From assembly GCA_007693325.1 (NCBI GenBank), contig REDW01000049.1, forward strand, positions 1 through 64,000: DNA of 64,000 nt, in the 5' to 3' direction. The notes below the pieces were generated by a model. That model was not told where the DNA came from and made no database searches. It saw nothing but the letters and a program-made list of their open reading frames with translations. Positions 18,251-26,842 of this stretch are shown in pieces. Positions within the stretch are counted from its first letter, which is position 1; the number at the start of each line of letters is the position of its first letter. The translations under genes and the position numbers were made by a program. This stretch comes from Spirochaetaceae bacterium. Lineage in GTDB: Bacteria; Spirochaetota; Spirochaetia; DSM-27196; PWMO01.

Positions 18251-18754
18251 TTGAAACTTGAACCGTTTTACGAGCTGGATGTAGTACTGGTCTGCGGGCT
18301 TCCGGCATCTGGAAAGTCTCATTTTTCACGGCGTTTCTTCAATCGCGATAATCGCAAGCGCGTTAACCGCAAAGAAATCCGCCGCAACCTGCACCAGATG
18401 ACCGAGTTTGGCCAGGAGTGGAAAGAGGAATACTTTGACAATAGCGATGAGGGACTGGTCAAGCACGTCGAACGGCGTATTCTGGAGCACCTGCTGCACA
18501 ACGGCAAGCGAGTGCTGGTAGATAATACCAGCGTTTCGGTTGCGTCACGCAAGAGTTATCTGGCCCTGGCACGCCAGATGCGCAAATCGATTGGAATCAT
18601 ATTCCTCAATACTCCGTTGAAACTCTGCATCCAACGCAACAGCCAGCGGACACAACACGTTCCCGACGTTATCATAGCTAACCTTTCGGCGGCAGTTGAG
18701 CTGCCGCGGCCCGAGGAAGGCTTCGACGAGTTTCTGATTATCAACGAGTACTGA
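18251..18754 (+). CDS. P-loop kinase related to T4 polynucleotide 5'-kinase
   Basis: A 167-aa P-loop protein. Walker A is GLPASGKS (16-23). VNRKEIRRNL aligns with the NRDDYR element of T4 PNK, VDNTSVSVASR with its DTNLNPERR strand, and RNSQRTQHVP strongly resembles its lid RNSKRGTKAVP. The T4 general base Asp (D35) appears to be Lys here, with Glu in the next position, so catalysis may be altered or use another acid. It starts with TTG, GGAGAG lying about 14 nt upstream, and probably shares a transcript with the NYN nuclease. RNA/DNA 5'-OH phosphorylation is the likely activity; a small-molecule kinase is the alternative. Confidence 0.72.
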   Translation: MKLEPFYELDVVLVCGLPASGKSHFSRRFFNRDNRKRVNRKEIRRNLHQMTEFGQEWKEEYFDNSDEGLVKHVERRILEHLLHNGKRVLVDNTSVSVASRKSYLALARQMRKSIGIIFLNTPLKLCIQRNSQRTQHVPDVIIANLSAAVELPRPEEGFDEFLIINEY

Positions 18755-18764
18755 GCGTGCGTGT

Positions 18765-19220
18765 TCAGCGTGCGCCGGCGGCTATCAGGCGTTCAATTAT
18801 CGCCAGGTTGTAGCGGCTCTCGCCGTTGCGGATAGCGTAGTCCAGCGGCGAGCGTTCGACGTGGTTACGCACGTTGACATCGGCGCCTGCGTCAAGCAAC
18901 ATCTCCACCACCGGCTGGTAACGCACTCCCAGATGCAGCGCCGTGTTGTCAAACGCGTCGGTTGCGGACACGTCGGCACCGCTGCGGAGCAGTAGCTGCA
19001 CAACCTCGGGATGGCGCGCACCGCGATGCAGTGCGGTCCGACCGATGAGGTCGCGCTGTTCCAGGTCGGCCCCATTGTGGAGCAGGCGCTCTACGATCGC
19101 GGCATATCCACGGGCGGCCGCCCAGTGCAACGGCGGTGTCCAGGCAGACGGCCGCGTGTCCGCCGGCAGCAACGCGGCGGTTGCCAGCAGCAGCAGTGTT
19201 ACCAGAGATCGTCTGGGCAT
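18765..19220 (-). CDS. Secreted ankyrin-repeat protein
   Basis: A 151-aa protein with a signal peptide (RRSLVTLLLLATAALLPA) and about four ankyrin repeats, shown by repeating patterns such as TPPLHWAAARGYAAIVERLLHNGAD and NTALHLGVRYQPVVEMLLDAGAD. It should act outside the cytoplasm as a protein-binding module. I chose ATG 19220, which begins the signal peptide and has GGAGG 12 nt upstream; an ATG at 19241 is possible. It converges with the kinase gene, only 10 bp apart. Partner unknown. Confidence 0.75.
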   Translation of the reverse strand: MPRRSLVTLLLLATAALLPADTRPSAWTPPLHWAAARGYAAIVERLLHNGADLEQRDLIGRTALHRGARHPEVVQLLLRSGADVSATDAFDNTALHLGVRYQPVVEMLLDAGADVNVRNHVERSPLDYAIRNGESRYNLAIIERLIAAGAR

Positions 19221-19325
19221 CGAAGCAATCAACCTCCGCATACGACAATAGTTTCGGCTTAGCGGAGCAAAAGTGCAAGAAGCACCGCCGAAAACTTCTC
19301 TCGGCAGGGCGGCGGACCAGCGGTC

Positions 19326-20012
19326 TTACGGTCGCGGGAACAGGTCCCACAGTACGTCCGGCGCTGGATCGGCAGTCAGACTCAACAGCTGTCCGCTGAC
19401 AGGATGAGGGAAGCGCAGCGAGCGCGCAAACAGGTAAATCCCCCCGCCGGGATTCGAGCGTCGGGCCCCGTACTTGAGATCACCCTTGATTGGCGCGCCG
19501 GCAGCCGAGAGCTGAGCACGGATCTGGTGGTGGCGCCCGGTGTGCAGATTCACCTCCAGCAGCGTATAACGGTCCGAATGGCCGAGAACGCGATATTCCA
19601 GGTTGGCGCGCTTGCGGTTTTTTGCCGCAGTGCTGTGAACCCGGGCGCGGTTTGTCTGGCGATCGTTTGACAGGTAGTGCTCCAGCCTGCCGTACGGTGG
19701 CGATAGAGCACCCTCGACCACCGCCCAGTAGCGTTTTTCCACTGAGCGTTCGCGAAAGACGCGGTGCAGTCTGCGCAGGGCTTGCTCGGTGCGCGCAAAG
19801 ATTACCAGGCCTGCAACGGGTTGATCGATGCGGTGAACCACGCCCAGAAACCGCTGGCCGTCGCACATCAGCTGTTGGCCGGTCAGGCGGTAGCGCACCG
19901 CGTCAAACAGCGACGGTGTGCCTGAGGGATCGTTCTCAACCGGCATTCCCGACGGTTTACTGACCACAATCAGATACTCGTCCTGGAAGACAACCGTGAA
20001 GGCGTCACTCAT
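19326..20012 (-). CDS. RluA-family pseudouridine synthase
   Basis: A 228-aa enzyme that isomerises uridine to pseudouridine in rRNA or tRNA. The catalytic motif is VHRIDQPVAG, with the aspartate of HRID as nucleophile. LHTGRHHQIRAQL and GDLKYGA are further RluA landmarks. The protein lacks an N-terminal S4 domain, which fits RluA/RluC-short types. Its ATG at 20012 overlaps the stop of trmJ by eight bases, so both RNA-modification genes are translated together. The target nucleotide cannot be assigned from sequence alone. Confidence 0.88.
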   Translation of the reverse strand: MSDAFTVVFQDEYLIVVSKPSGMPVENDPSGTPSLFDAVRYRLTGQQLMCDGQRFLGVVHRIDQPVAGLVIFARTEQALRRLHRVFRERSVEKRYWAVVEGALSPPYGRLEHYLSNDRQTNRARVHSTAAKNRKRANLEYRVLGHSDRYTLLEVNLHTGRHHQIRAQLSAAGAPIKGDLKYGARRSNPGGGIYLFARSLRFPHPVSGQLLSLTADPAPDVLWDLFPRP

Positions 20013-20745
20013 TTGCGTGCTCTGCATCAACGTACTTGGCTTTCATGAACGGTATCTTGTGAAAGATGCGCTGCAGCCGTTCGGCTTCGCGCGGGGACAG
20101 GGCCGCGCGTGCAAAGATGTCGCGAAACAGACGCAGCGTATCACGGCTGTCAAAGGCGCGGAAGAACCCGAGCTGCTCGAAGCATTGCAGAATGACCGCC
20201 ATCAAGTGGTCCAGTTGTTGCTGATTCACCGCTGTGCGGCTGCGCCGGCGATCCTGCGCAACATACAGCGCGTAGGTAATGATCTGTACTGCGTGCGATA
20301 GGTTCAGCGAGGGAAACGTCGGTGCGGTCGGGATGGCGATCACAACCGGACAGAGCCGAAGCTGCTCGGTTGTCAGACCGTGTTCTTCGTTGCCGAACAC
20401 GATTGCGATGTCTGCGCCGGTGACGCCGGCCGCGTAGTGCGCAAAACTCTCTGGTGAGTAGCGCGGCTGCGAGCGGTGGGTGCCCGGACGGCGGCTTGTA
20501 CCGGCAACCAGCACTGCGTCGGATAGTGACTGCGCGAGCGTGTCAAATCGGCGTGCGTTCTCATAGATATCCCAGGCGTGCACCGCGGTTATCCGAACTT
20601 CGTGATCGTTGAGTGGCGCTGCCGGTGATACAATGTCGAGACTGGTGACACCCATGGTCTTCATGGCGCGGCAGACCGCACCCACATTGGCGCTTGTCTT
20701 GGGGTTGCATAATACAATTCTGCTACGAGCTGCAAGAGTATCCAT
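20005..20745 (-). CDS. trmJ: SPOUT RNA 2'-O-methyltransferase (TrmJ type)
   Basis: A 246-aa SPOUT methyltransferase. Motifs are RIVLCNPKTSANVGAVCRAMKTMG at the N-terminus, DIAIVFGNEEHGLT (motif 2) and the trefoil-knot SAM segment IAIPTAPTFPSLNLSHAVQII. Length and motifs match TrmJ, which makes Cm32/Um32 in tRNA. The true start is ATG 20745; the frame stays open to 20931 but homology begins here. There is no Shine-Dalgarno, and TATACT ends 7 nt upstream (promoter 20753-20782), so a leaderless mRNA is predicted. It is followed by an overlapping pseudouridine synthase. Confidence 0.85.
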   Translation of the reverse strand: MDTLAARSRIVLCNPKTSANVGAVCRAMKTMGVTSLDIVSPAAPLNDHEVRITAVHAWDIYENARRFDTLAQSLSDAVLVAGTSRRPGTHRSQPRYSPESFAHYAAGVTGADIAIVFGNEEHGLTTEQLRLCPVVIAIPTAPTFPSLNLSHAVQIITYALYVAQDRRRSRTAVNQQQLDHLMAVILQCFEQLGFFRAFDSRDTLRLFRDIFARAALSPREAERLQRIFHKIPFMKAKYVDAEHANE

Positions 20746-20752
20746 CTGCGCG

Positions 20753-20782
20753 AGTATAGCCAGGGATCGCAGTCGGCGCCAA
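20753..20782 (-). promoter_or_regulatory. Leaderless-type promoter of trmJ
   Basis: On the minus strand TTGGCG (20777-20782), an 18-bp spacer and TATACT (20753-20758), then seven nt to ATG 20745. The predicted +1 is at the start codon. Confidence 0.55.
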
Positions 20783-20790
20783 CCACCGGC

Positions 20791-20808
20791 ATGCAACCGA
20801 CGTTGCAT
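20791..20808. promoter_or_regulatory. Palindromic operator candidate
   Basis: A perfect inverted repeat ATGCAAC-CGAC-GTTGCAT lies between divergent trmJ and the 91-aa gene. Its right arm contains the TTGCAT -35 hexamer of the rightward promoter, so a bound protein would block it. Confidence 0.45.
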
Positions 20809-20832
20809 ATGCTGTGAACCAGATGCTATAAT
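20803..20832 (+). promoter_or_regulatory. Promoter of the 91-aa gene / lipid kinase operon
   Basis: TTGCAT (20803-20808), an 18-bp spacer and a perfect TATAAT (20827-20832). The predicted start near 20839 is followed by AAGGAG and the ATG at 20857. Confidence 0.6.
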
Positions 20833-20856
20833 GGGCAGCGGAGCAAGGAGTACGTG

Positions 20857-21132
20857 ATGCAAGAAACCGGTGTATTTTACGTTCGAGTGAAGCACGATCT
20901 GCGTAAGGCCTTCGAAGACTTTTTTCCGCACATGTCGTCACACTATATCAACATGAGCAAGTTGTTCGACAAGAAGAAGAGCTATCCGGTGCTGGCGGTA
21001 GAGAAGGTCACGGTTTTCACCAAAGAGGGTGCGGAAACCGAGTCTGCGCGCTTCTTGTTGCCCTCGGAGAATGGCAACTTCATCTGGATTCAATGTGAGC
21101 TGTTCACCTTCGATGGATTTGCTCCGAAGTAG
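20857..21132 (+). CDS. Small conserved-looking protein of unknown function
   Basis: A 91-aa soluble protein without signal peptide or membrane segment; I do not recognise a domain. It is rich in aromatic and basic residues (YVRVKHDLRKAFEDFF near the N-terminus) and ends with a beta-rich segment (NFIWIQCELFTF). It has a textbook promoter and AAGGAG six nt before the ATG (a GTG three bases earlier is too close). The lipid kinase gene follows after 5 bp, so the two are co-transcribed. Codon use looks like the neighbours, supporting a real gene. Confidence 0.75.
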   Translation: MQETGVFYVRVKHDLRKAFEDFFPHMSSHYINMSKLFDKKKSYPVLAVEKVTVFTKEGAETESARFLLPSENGNFIWIQCELFTFDGFAPK

Positions 21133-21137
21133 GAGAT

Positions 21138-22286
21138 GTGTCAGGCACGCTGCAGGTCGCTGATTCGGACAATCCGTTTCGCTCCACAACCCTGCTGATC
21201 AATCCCTCTCGTTACCCGCAGTATGTCAAGATCCTGCGCCGCATGCTCAAGCGGGTCACGATACCCGAAGTTATTGAGAGCCGCAGCCCCGAGCATTTTG
21301 TGGAACAGGTGGGTGTCTTCTGCCGCGGCCCGAAGCGTAATCTGCTGGTATGGGGCGGGGACGGCACCGCCCACGCGGCAATCAACGCGTTTATGCGTCA
21401 GAAGGAGCACGGCCACGAGTTGTGGCGCAAGTCGCTTGGGTTTCTGCGCGGTGGCACCGGTAACGGCATACAGGACTCCTACGAAGTACCCTACGGTATC
21501 TGGAAGCAACTGCGGGCCTACGGTGAGAGTCTGCGTAATGGTCATACAATTACGGTTGATCTGATGCGGGTTTCAACCGGCCGGCGGGACTGGTACGGCC
21601 AACTGGCGGGATTTGGTTTTGACGCTCAGGTCCTGCGTGCCAGGGGCGAGAAGACGCGCAAACTCGATGACGGTACCAGAATTTCACCGCGCGGCGGATA
21701 CCATTATCTGTTGTCGGGGCTGGCGGTGTTTCTCAGTCCGATTTCCAGGATCCGCCATCGCTTCTCTTTGCACATGTACAACGGCAAGTACGCTTTTCGC
21801 GGCACGCGCGTCAACGCCGAGTTTGCCTTTAATGAGATTGTGCGTGATGCTGCTCCGGCAATGATCGAGGTTGGCACGCGGCCCTATTACGGCAAACTGT
21901 TCAAGGTGTGCCCGGACGTGGTGTGCAACGACGGCAACATGGACCTCTACCTGTTCAATTTCACGCGCAAAGTGTGGGTGGCACGTAATATTGTAGCGCT
22001 GTGGATGGGTAAACACGATCGCGTAAACCGACGTCTTTTCGGCAAGAATCGCGGTGTGATCGAACGCTACGAGCTTACCAAGCTCGAGGTCTCATCCCCG
22101 GATGCGTTTGTCTTTCACGTGGACGGTGATCTGCACCACGCGGAACAGGAGCCAGGCCAGGACTACCGGGTGAATATATCGGTTCTGCCGCGGGCGGTGT
22201 CTTTCATTGTGCCCGACCACTTCTATCGTCTGTTTCATCCCTTCGATGAGCAGGAAGAATTCGATCAAGGAGCCACTGATGGTTGA
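21138..22286 (+). CDS. Diacylglycerol/sphingosine-kinase-family lipid kinase (YegS-like)
   Basis: A 382-aa protein with the DAGK catalytic fold. The nucleotide site GGDGT (73-77) and the GGTGNG loop are intact, and the C-terminal region carries HVDGDLHH, comparable to the conserved DGE region of YegS/DgkB. It should phosphorylate a lipid or lipid-like alcohol at the membrane. The GTG at 21138 is only two nt from TAGGAG, so the exact start is unsure. The next gene's ATG lies inside its final codons (ATGGTTGA overlap), indicating translational coupling with the FAH-family enzyme. Confidence 0.82.
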   Translation: MSGTLQVADSDNPFRSTTLLINPSRYPQYVKILRRMLKRVTIPEVIESRSPEHFVEQVGVFCRGPKRNLLVWGGDGTAHAAINAFMRQKEHGHELWRKSLGFLRGGTGNGIQDSYEVPYGIWKQLRAYGESLRNGHTITVDLMRVSTGRRDWYGQLAGFGFDAQVLRARGEKTRKLDDGTRISPRGGYHYLLSGLAVFLSPISRIRHRFSLHMYNGKYAFRGTRVNAEFAFNEIVRDAAPAMIEVGTRPYYGKLFKVCPDVVCNDGNMDLYLFNFTRKVWVARNIVALWMGKHDRVNRRLFGKNRGVIERYELTKLEVSSPDAFVFHVDGDLHHAEQEPGQDYRVNISVLPRAVSFIVPDHFYRLFHPFDEQEEFDQGATDG

Positions 22287-22995
22287 ACTGCCGCTTGCGG
22301 GAAGCCGCAACAAGTACCGGGTAGCGCCGAGCAAGATCATCGCGCTTGGCCTGAACTACAGGGAACACATTGCCGAAAGCCTTTCGGTAAACGTGCGTGG
22401 TATGGATGAGAATACACCCGCTGAGCCGGTACTGTTCCCCAAGACTCCGAACGTGCTGATTGGAACCGGCCAGCCGATTGTCCTGCCGCACATCGTGGCC
22501 TCGTACGGCTTCGAGGCGCCACGCACCGACTACGAAGGCGAACTGGCGCTGATCATCTCGCGGCGTGCGCGCAATATCAACGAAAGTGACGCGCACGATT
22601 ATGTCTACGGTTATACTTGTATGAATGACGTCAGCCAGCGCAATATCCAGAACGGCGATCGCTCGGGCTGGTTCCGCGGTAAGTCATTCGACACGTTTGG
22701 CCCGATCGGTCCGGTTGTAGTTCCTGCGGCACAATTGGGCGATCCTCAGGCGCTTGCGCTGCAGACCAGGCTCAACGGAAAAGTGGTTCAACAGGGCAAC
22801 ACCGCTCAGATGATCTTTGGCATAGCGCAACTACTGACGTTCATTTCGCATAACTTCACCCTTGAACCAGGGGATATCATTCTCACCGGTACTCCAAGCG
22901 GTGTCGGACCGCTTGCCGCGGGCGATGTGGTTGAGGTGGAGATCGAAGGAATCGGCGTGCTGCGCAATCCGGTTATAGACGAAGCACTGAACTGA
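22279..22995 (+). CDS. Fumarylacetoacetate hydrolase (FAH) family protein
   Basis: A 238-aa enzyme of the FAH superfamily. Features include IALGLNYREHIAES, DYEGELALII with the metal-binding glutamates, YGYTCMNDVSQRNIQ and LTGTPSGVGPLAAGDVVEVEI. Such enzymes are Mg-dependent hydrolases, decarboxylases or isomerases of 2-oxo or beta-keto acids; the substrate is not predictable. The ATG at 22279 has AAGGAG six nt upstream and overlaps the lipid kinase stop. It converges with the trehalose gene with a 21-bp gap and no clear terminator. Confidence 0.87.
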   Translation: MVELPLAGSRNKYRVAPSKIIALGLNYREHIAESLSVNVRGMDENTPAEPVLFPKTPNVLIGTGQPIVLPHIVASYGFEAPRTDYEGELALIISRRARNINESDAHDYVYGYTCMNDVSQRNIQNGDRSGWFRGKSFDTFGPIGPVVVPAAQLGDPQALALQTRLNGKVVQQGNTAQMIFGIAQLLTFISHNFTLEPGDIILTGTPSGVGPLAAGDVVEVEIEGIGVLRNPVIDEALN

Positions 22996-23016
22996 TCCGC
23001 GTGGCGTGCGACGCCG

Positions 23017-25212
23017 CTACTGCGGTGCGCGAGAGTGGCGCGCGAGCTCACCCAGCAGTTTGCGTACATCCTCGGTGGAGTGGACAAAGAAGCGCGCCTG
23101 CGACAGGTCGATACCGACTTTTATCGTATACTGTTCATCCGAAAGCATGGCAAACATGTCCTCATCGGTCCAGTCGTCGCCAATAGCCATCACAAAGTCC
23201 CAGTTGCCGCCTTCGTACCACGCCACAGCGGCGCGTCCTTTGTTGACGTTGGAGTGCTTGATTTCCAGGATGTAGTTGCGTTCCAGGATCGACAGGTCGT
23301 GATTGGTGGTTAAGCTGATCAGGGCGTCCTTGAGTTCGCCGAGCCGCACCGCCGCCAGTTCAGGTTGTGCGCGGCGGTAGTTCCAGACCAGCGAATAGTC
23401 AGACTCCTCGACCTTGGTGCCCGGGGTCCGATTGCAGTAGAGCCGCAGGATCGGCAGGATAGTCTCTTTCCACTCGCCGTTGACCTGCTCGGTGGTGTGC
23501 CATTTGTCGCTCTTGCCTTTGTACCAGATGCCGTGACCGGCAATGATTCCAACCGGCAGATCACGAAACACTCCCTGCAGGTAGTCCTTGGGTCGGCCGC
23601 TTATCACCACAACCTCGTTGCGTGAATCGGCAGCCAACGCGGCAATGTCATCGATGCTCTCGCTGCTGAGCTTGCCGGCGCGGTGCTCGTGGTCTATCAG
23701 GGTGCCGTCGTAATCCACAAAGATCAGGCGTCTGGAGGCAGCATCATAATCAGCGATCAGGCGCTCCTTCTGCTTCTCGGTAAACGCGCGCTTGGCAAAA
23801 GATTGCTGCATTTCGGCTACTGCCACCAGCTTATCCATGAAATCGCCGGCCCAGTAGTGGATGTCGTACAGCTCGAGTCGCTCGTGCATGAGCCGGTTCT
23901 TCTGCTCCTGTTCTTCAAGCGGCATTTCGAGAGCTTCGCGGATGGCAGCGGCAATCTGCGGCTCGTTGTTGGGGTTTATGGTGATCGCTTCACCGAGTTC
24001 GCGCGCGGCGCCGGCGGTTTCGCTCAGCACAATTGCTCCTCGGTAGTCCTTGCGGGCTGCGACGTACTCCTTGGCTATCAGGTTCATCCCGTCGCGCAGC
24101 GGCGTCACCAACAGTACGTCGGCCTGGGTATAGGCGGCGGTAAGCTGGTCAAATGGGAACGGCCGGTAGAAGTAAGAGATTGGTGTCCACCCGATTCGGC
24201 CAAGGGTACCGTTGGTGATGCTTACCAGCTCTTCGATCTCGCGTTTCAGTTCCTGGTAGTGCGGTACCGCCGTCCGCGAGGGCGCAACAATCAGGATCAT
24301 TGTGACCTTGCCCTGATAATCGGGGTTCTGTTGCAGGAACAGACGATAGGCGCGGATGCGCATCGGGATGCCTTTGCTGTAATCGAGGCGGTCAACCGAG
24401 AGGATAATCTTCTGTCCGTCCAGCTCACGGCGGATGCTCTCTATTTCCTGTTGCACCGCGGGCTTTTCTCGAGCCGAGGCGTACTTCTGATAGTCGATGC
24501 CCATCGGAAAGGCGTCGACTTTGATCATCCGATTGGCATACTTGACGTTGGCCATCTGGTGCTCGGCGCTGAGAATTCTGCGGACCGCGCTCAAGAAATG
24601 GCGAGCGTAGTCGTAGGTGTGAAAGCCAACCAGGTCGGAACCCAGGATGCCGTCCAGAACCTGTTCACGCCACGGTAAGAGCCGGAATACTTCGTATGAC
24701 GGAAACGGAATATGCAGGAAAAAACCGATGCGCGCGGTGGGCAGCGCTCGCTTGAGCATCTGCGGCAGCAGCATCAACTGGTAGTCGTGGACCCAGATGA
24801 AGTCGTCTTCCTCGGCAACTTCGAGTACCTTGTTGAAATACTTCTCGTTAACGCTGCGATACGCCTGCCAGAGCTCCTCGCTGTAGTCAGCGTAGGTAGG
24901 AAAATAGTGAAACAGCGGCCAGACGATGTTGTTGCAGAACCCGAAGTAAAACTGCTCGATCTCGTCCTCGGTCAAGGCTACCGCCACACTTTTGTGCTCC
25001 TGGCGCAAGCGGTCGGAGATGACCTGGTTCATTTCGGTAGAAAGGCTCTCCGATGGAACTCCGGTCCAGCCGACCCACAGACTGTTTTCCTGTTGGTGAA
25101 GCGAACTCAGTCCGGTAGCCAGGCCACCCATGCTGGGTGAGAAATGCGGTCCGTCGGCATCGAGGCTGACCGAGGTGGAAAGACGATTGGAAACAAGCAG
25201 TACTTTTCCCAT
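23017..25212 (-). CDS. otsA: Bifunctional trehalose-6-phosphate synthase / phosphatase (OtsA-OtsB fusion)
   Basis: A 731-aa fusion. Residues about 1-465 are a GT20 trehalose-6-phosphate synthase (VSNRLSTSV, MGGLATGLSS, WVGWTG, HDYQLMLLPQML, SVDRLDYSKGIPMRI, TPLRDGMNLIAKEYVA). Residues about 490-731 are a HAD-type trehalose phosphatase beginning with VDYDGTLIDHE and ending with AIGDDWTDEDMF. It would make trehalose from UDP-glucose and glucose-6-phosphate in two steps, an osmolyte and stress protectant. It is monocistronic and has no Shine-Dalgarno before ATG 25212; GATACT ends 9 nt upstream, so a very short leader is possible. Confidence 0.93.
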   Translation of the reverse strand: MGKVLLVSNRLSTSVSLDADGPHFSPSMGGLATGLSSLHQQENSLWVGWTGVPSESLSTEMNQVISDRLRQEHKSVAVALTEDEIEQFYFGFCNNIVWPLFHYFPTYADYSEELWQAYRSVNEKYFNKVLEVAEEDDFIWVHDYQLMLLPQMLKRALPTARIGFFLHIPFPSYEVFRLLPWREQVLDGILGSDLVGFHTYDYARHFLSAVRRILSAEHQMANVKYANRMIKVDAFPMGIDYQKYASAREKPAVQQEIESIRRELDGQKIILSVDRLDYSKGIPMRIRAYRLFLQQNPDYQGKVTMILIVAPSRTAVPHYQELKREIEELVSITNGTLGRIGWTPISYFYRPFPFDQLTAAYTQADVLLVTPLRDGMNLIAKEYVAARKDYRGAIVLSETAGAARELGEAITINPNNEPQIAAAIREALEMPLEEQEQKNRLMHERLELYDIHYWAGDFMDKLVAVAEMQQSFAKRAFTEKQKERLIADYDAASRRLIFVDYDGTLIDHEHRAGKLSSESIDDIAALAADSRNEVVVISGRPKDYLQGVFRDLPVGIIAGHGIWYKGKSDKWHTTEQVNGEWKETILPILRLYCNRTPGTKVEESDYSLVWNYRRAQPELAAVRLGELKDALISLTTNHDLSILERNYILEIKHSNVNKGRAAVAWYEGGNWDFVMAIGDDWTDEDMFAMLSDEQYTIKVGIDLSQARFFVHSTEDVRKLLGELARHSRAPQ

Positions 25213-25290
25213 ATAGTGTAGAGTATCGGGTTATGTTTATTGCGTAAAGTGCTACCCACGCGGTGGCTGAGCCGTATCGGCAATCTGTGC

Positions 25291-25320
25291 TTGCCAGGTG
25301 CAGCGCTATTCTGTTACCAT
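25291..25320 (+). promoter_or_regulatory. Promoter of the sugar kinase/isomerase operon
   Basis: TTGCCA (25291-25296), an 18-bp spacer and TACCAT (25315-25320). The predicted start near 25327 is downstream of an ATG at 25298, which argues for the kinase start at 25364. Confidence 0.45.
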
Positions 25321-25363
25321 CAGCCGCAACGATCGAACTGTTCTTAAACGGTGGACAAAACGT

Positions 25364-26842
25364 ATGCAGTACCTGATGGCATTGGATATCGGCACCTCAG
25401 CAGTCAAGGCCGCACTGTTCGATCTCTCCGGACAGCTTGCAGCACTCTCGACGCAAGAGTACACATTGGATAAGCCGCGTGCGGATATCCTGGAAATTGA
25501 CCCCGAGAAGTACTGGGCCGCAGCCCAGGCGGCTATCGCTGCGATCATCGACAGCTCCGCGGTTTCGGCCTCGGATGTGGTCTCGATCGGTGTTACCAGT
25601 CAGGGTGAAACCCTGATCGTTCTCGACGAAGCCGGTAACCCGTTGCGCAAAGCAATCGTGTGGCTGGACAATCGCGCTGTCGAGGAGGCAGACCGGATTG
25701 CGGCGGCTTTCGATTCCGATGAGGTTTATCGGCGTACCGGTCAGCACGAGATCGTGCCGGGATGGACTGCGGCCAAGATTCTGTGGATCCGCAATCACGA
25801 GCCGGAGGTCTTTCGCCGCGCCGCTGTCTTTCTGATGGTGGAGGATTACATCATCTACCGGCTTACCGGTGAGTACGTAACCGACCATGCCATCAATCCG
25901 TCGACGCTATACTACGATCTGACGCGTTCAGATTGGTGGGACGAGATGCTGGCGTTTCTTGGCATCTCGCGCTCGCAGCTGCCTCAGCTGCGGTTTTCCG
26001 CAATCCAAGGGATCAGGCTCCGCGCTCAGATTGGCCTGAAAGCCGCTACCACGGTAGTGACTACCCCGATAGACCAGGTCACCGGGGCGGTCGGCGCCGG
26101 CAACGTGGTGCCGGGATCGATTACCGAGACCACCGGTACGGTGCTGGGGATCTGTGCCACCTCCAGCAAACCACTCTACGATCCGCAACGGCGGGTCGGA
26201 CTCTATCGTCACGCGCTGCCCGGTTCGTTTGTGGTTTTGCCGTGGGTTCCAACCGCCGGGATGATTCTGCGTTGGTTTCGCGATGAACTGGGCGCAGGAG
26301 CCGCATTCGACCAGCTGGGTCGCGAAGCGATGCAGGTACCGGTCGGCAGTGAGGGATTGATCGTGCTGCCGCATTTCAGCGGTGCGGTCAGCCCACAGGT
26401 CAATCCCGCTGCGCGCGGTGTCATCTATGGACTGACCCTGGGGCATACACGGGCGCATATTGTGCGGGCTATCATGGAATCGGTTGCATTCATGCTGAAG
26501 GAGAACCTGGATATGCTGGAATCCCTCGGCCTGACCTCCAGGTGGGTATGCTCACTGGGTGGCGGCGCTCGTAACGATTTCTGGCTGCAGATCAAGGCCA
26601 ATGTTCTCAATTGCACTATCGTGACACCGGAGGTGCAGGAGTCAACCTGCCTGGGCGCGGCGGTTCTTGCATCGGTAGGGGCCGGTATCTACGCAAGCCT
26701 GGATGAGGCGGTGGCGGCGATGGTGAGAATGCGCGGCGAATTCGCGCCGCAGCCGGAACTGGTTCAGAGCTACGCGGACACGTATCAGCAATACCTGAAG
26801 TTGAACACGATGCTACTACCAACGTTTGGGGGAAAATCATGA
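25364..26842 (+). CDS. FGGY-family carbohydrate kinase (xylulokinase-like)
   Basis: A 492-aa sugar kinase. The N-terminal phosphate loop is ALDIGTSAVKAALFD, with GVTSQGE substrate contacts, TTGTVLGI as the adenosine/phosphate-2 region and the FGGY signature around CSLGGGARNDFWLQIKAN. It phosphorylates a pentulose, hexulose or polyol. Its stop overlaps the ATG of a fucose/arabinose-isomerase-like gene, so isomerisation and phosphorylation of one sugar are likely linked. I chose ATG 25364 because it starts the conserved fold and lies after the predicted promoter. The exact sugar is not known; L-fucose, L-rhamnose or a pentose are candidates. Confidence 0.85.
   Translation: MQYLMALDIGTSAVKAALFDLSGQLAALSTQEYTLDKPRADILEIDPEKYWAAAQAAIAAIIDSSAVSASDVVSIGVTSQGETLIVLDEAGNPLRKAIVWLDNRAVEEADRIAAAFDSDEVYRRTGQHEIVPGWTAAKILWIRNHEPEVFRRAAVFLMVEDYIIYRLTGEYVTDHAINPSTLYYDLTRSDWWDEMLAFLGISRSQLPQLRFSAIQGIRLRAQIGLKAATTVVTTPIDQVTGAVGAGNVVPGSITETTGTVLGICATSSKPLYDPQRRVGLYRHALPGSFVVLPWVPTAGMILRWFRDELGAGAAFDQLGREAMQVPVGSEGLIVLPHFSGAVSPQVNPAARGVIYGLTLGHTRAHIVRAIMESVAFMLKENLDMLESLGLTSRWVCSLGGGARNDFWLQIKANVLNCTIVTPEVQESTCLGAAVLASVGAGIYASLDEAVAAMVRMRGEFAPQPELVQSYADTYQQYLKLNTMLLPTFGGKS

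Noticed and set aside
17156-18322. A 388-codon minus-strand frame opposite the NYN nuclease
   Set aside because: The plus-strand frame shows NYN and LOTUS domains and a Shine-Dalgarno, so the antisense frame is a shadow.
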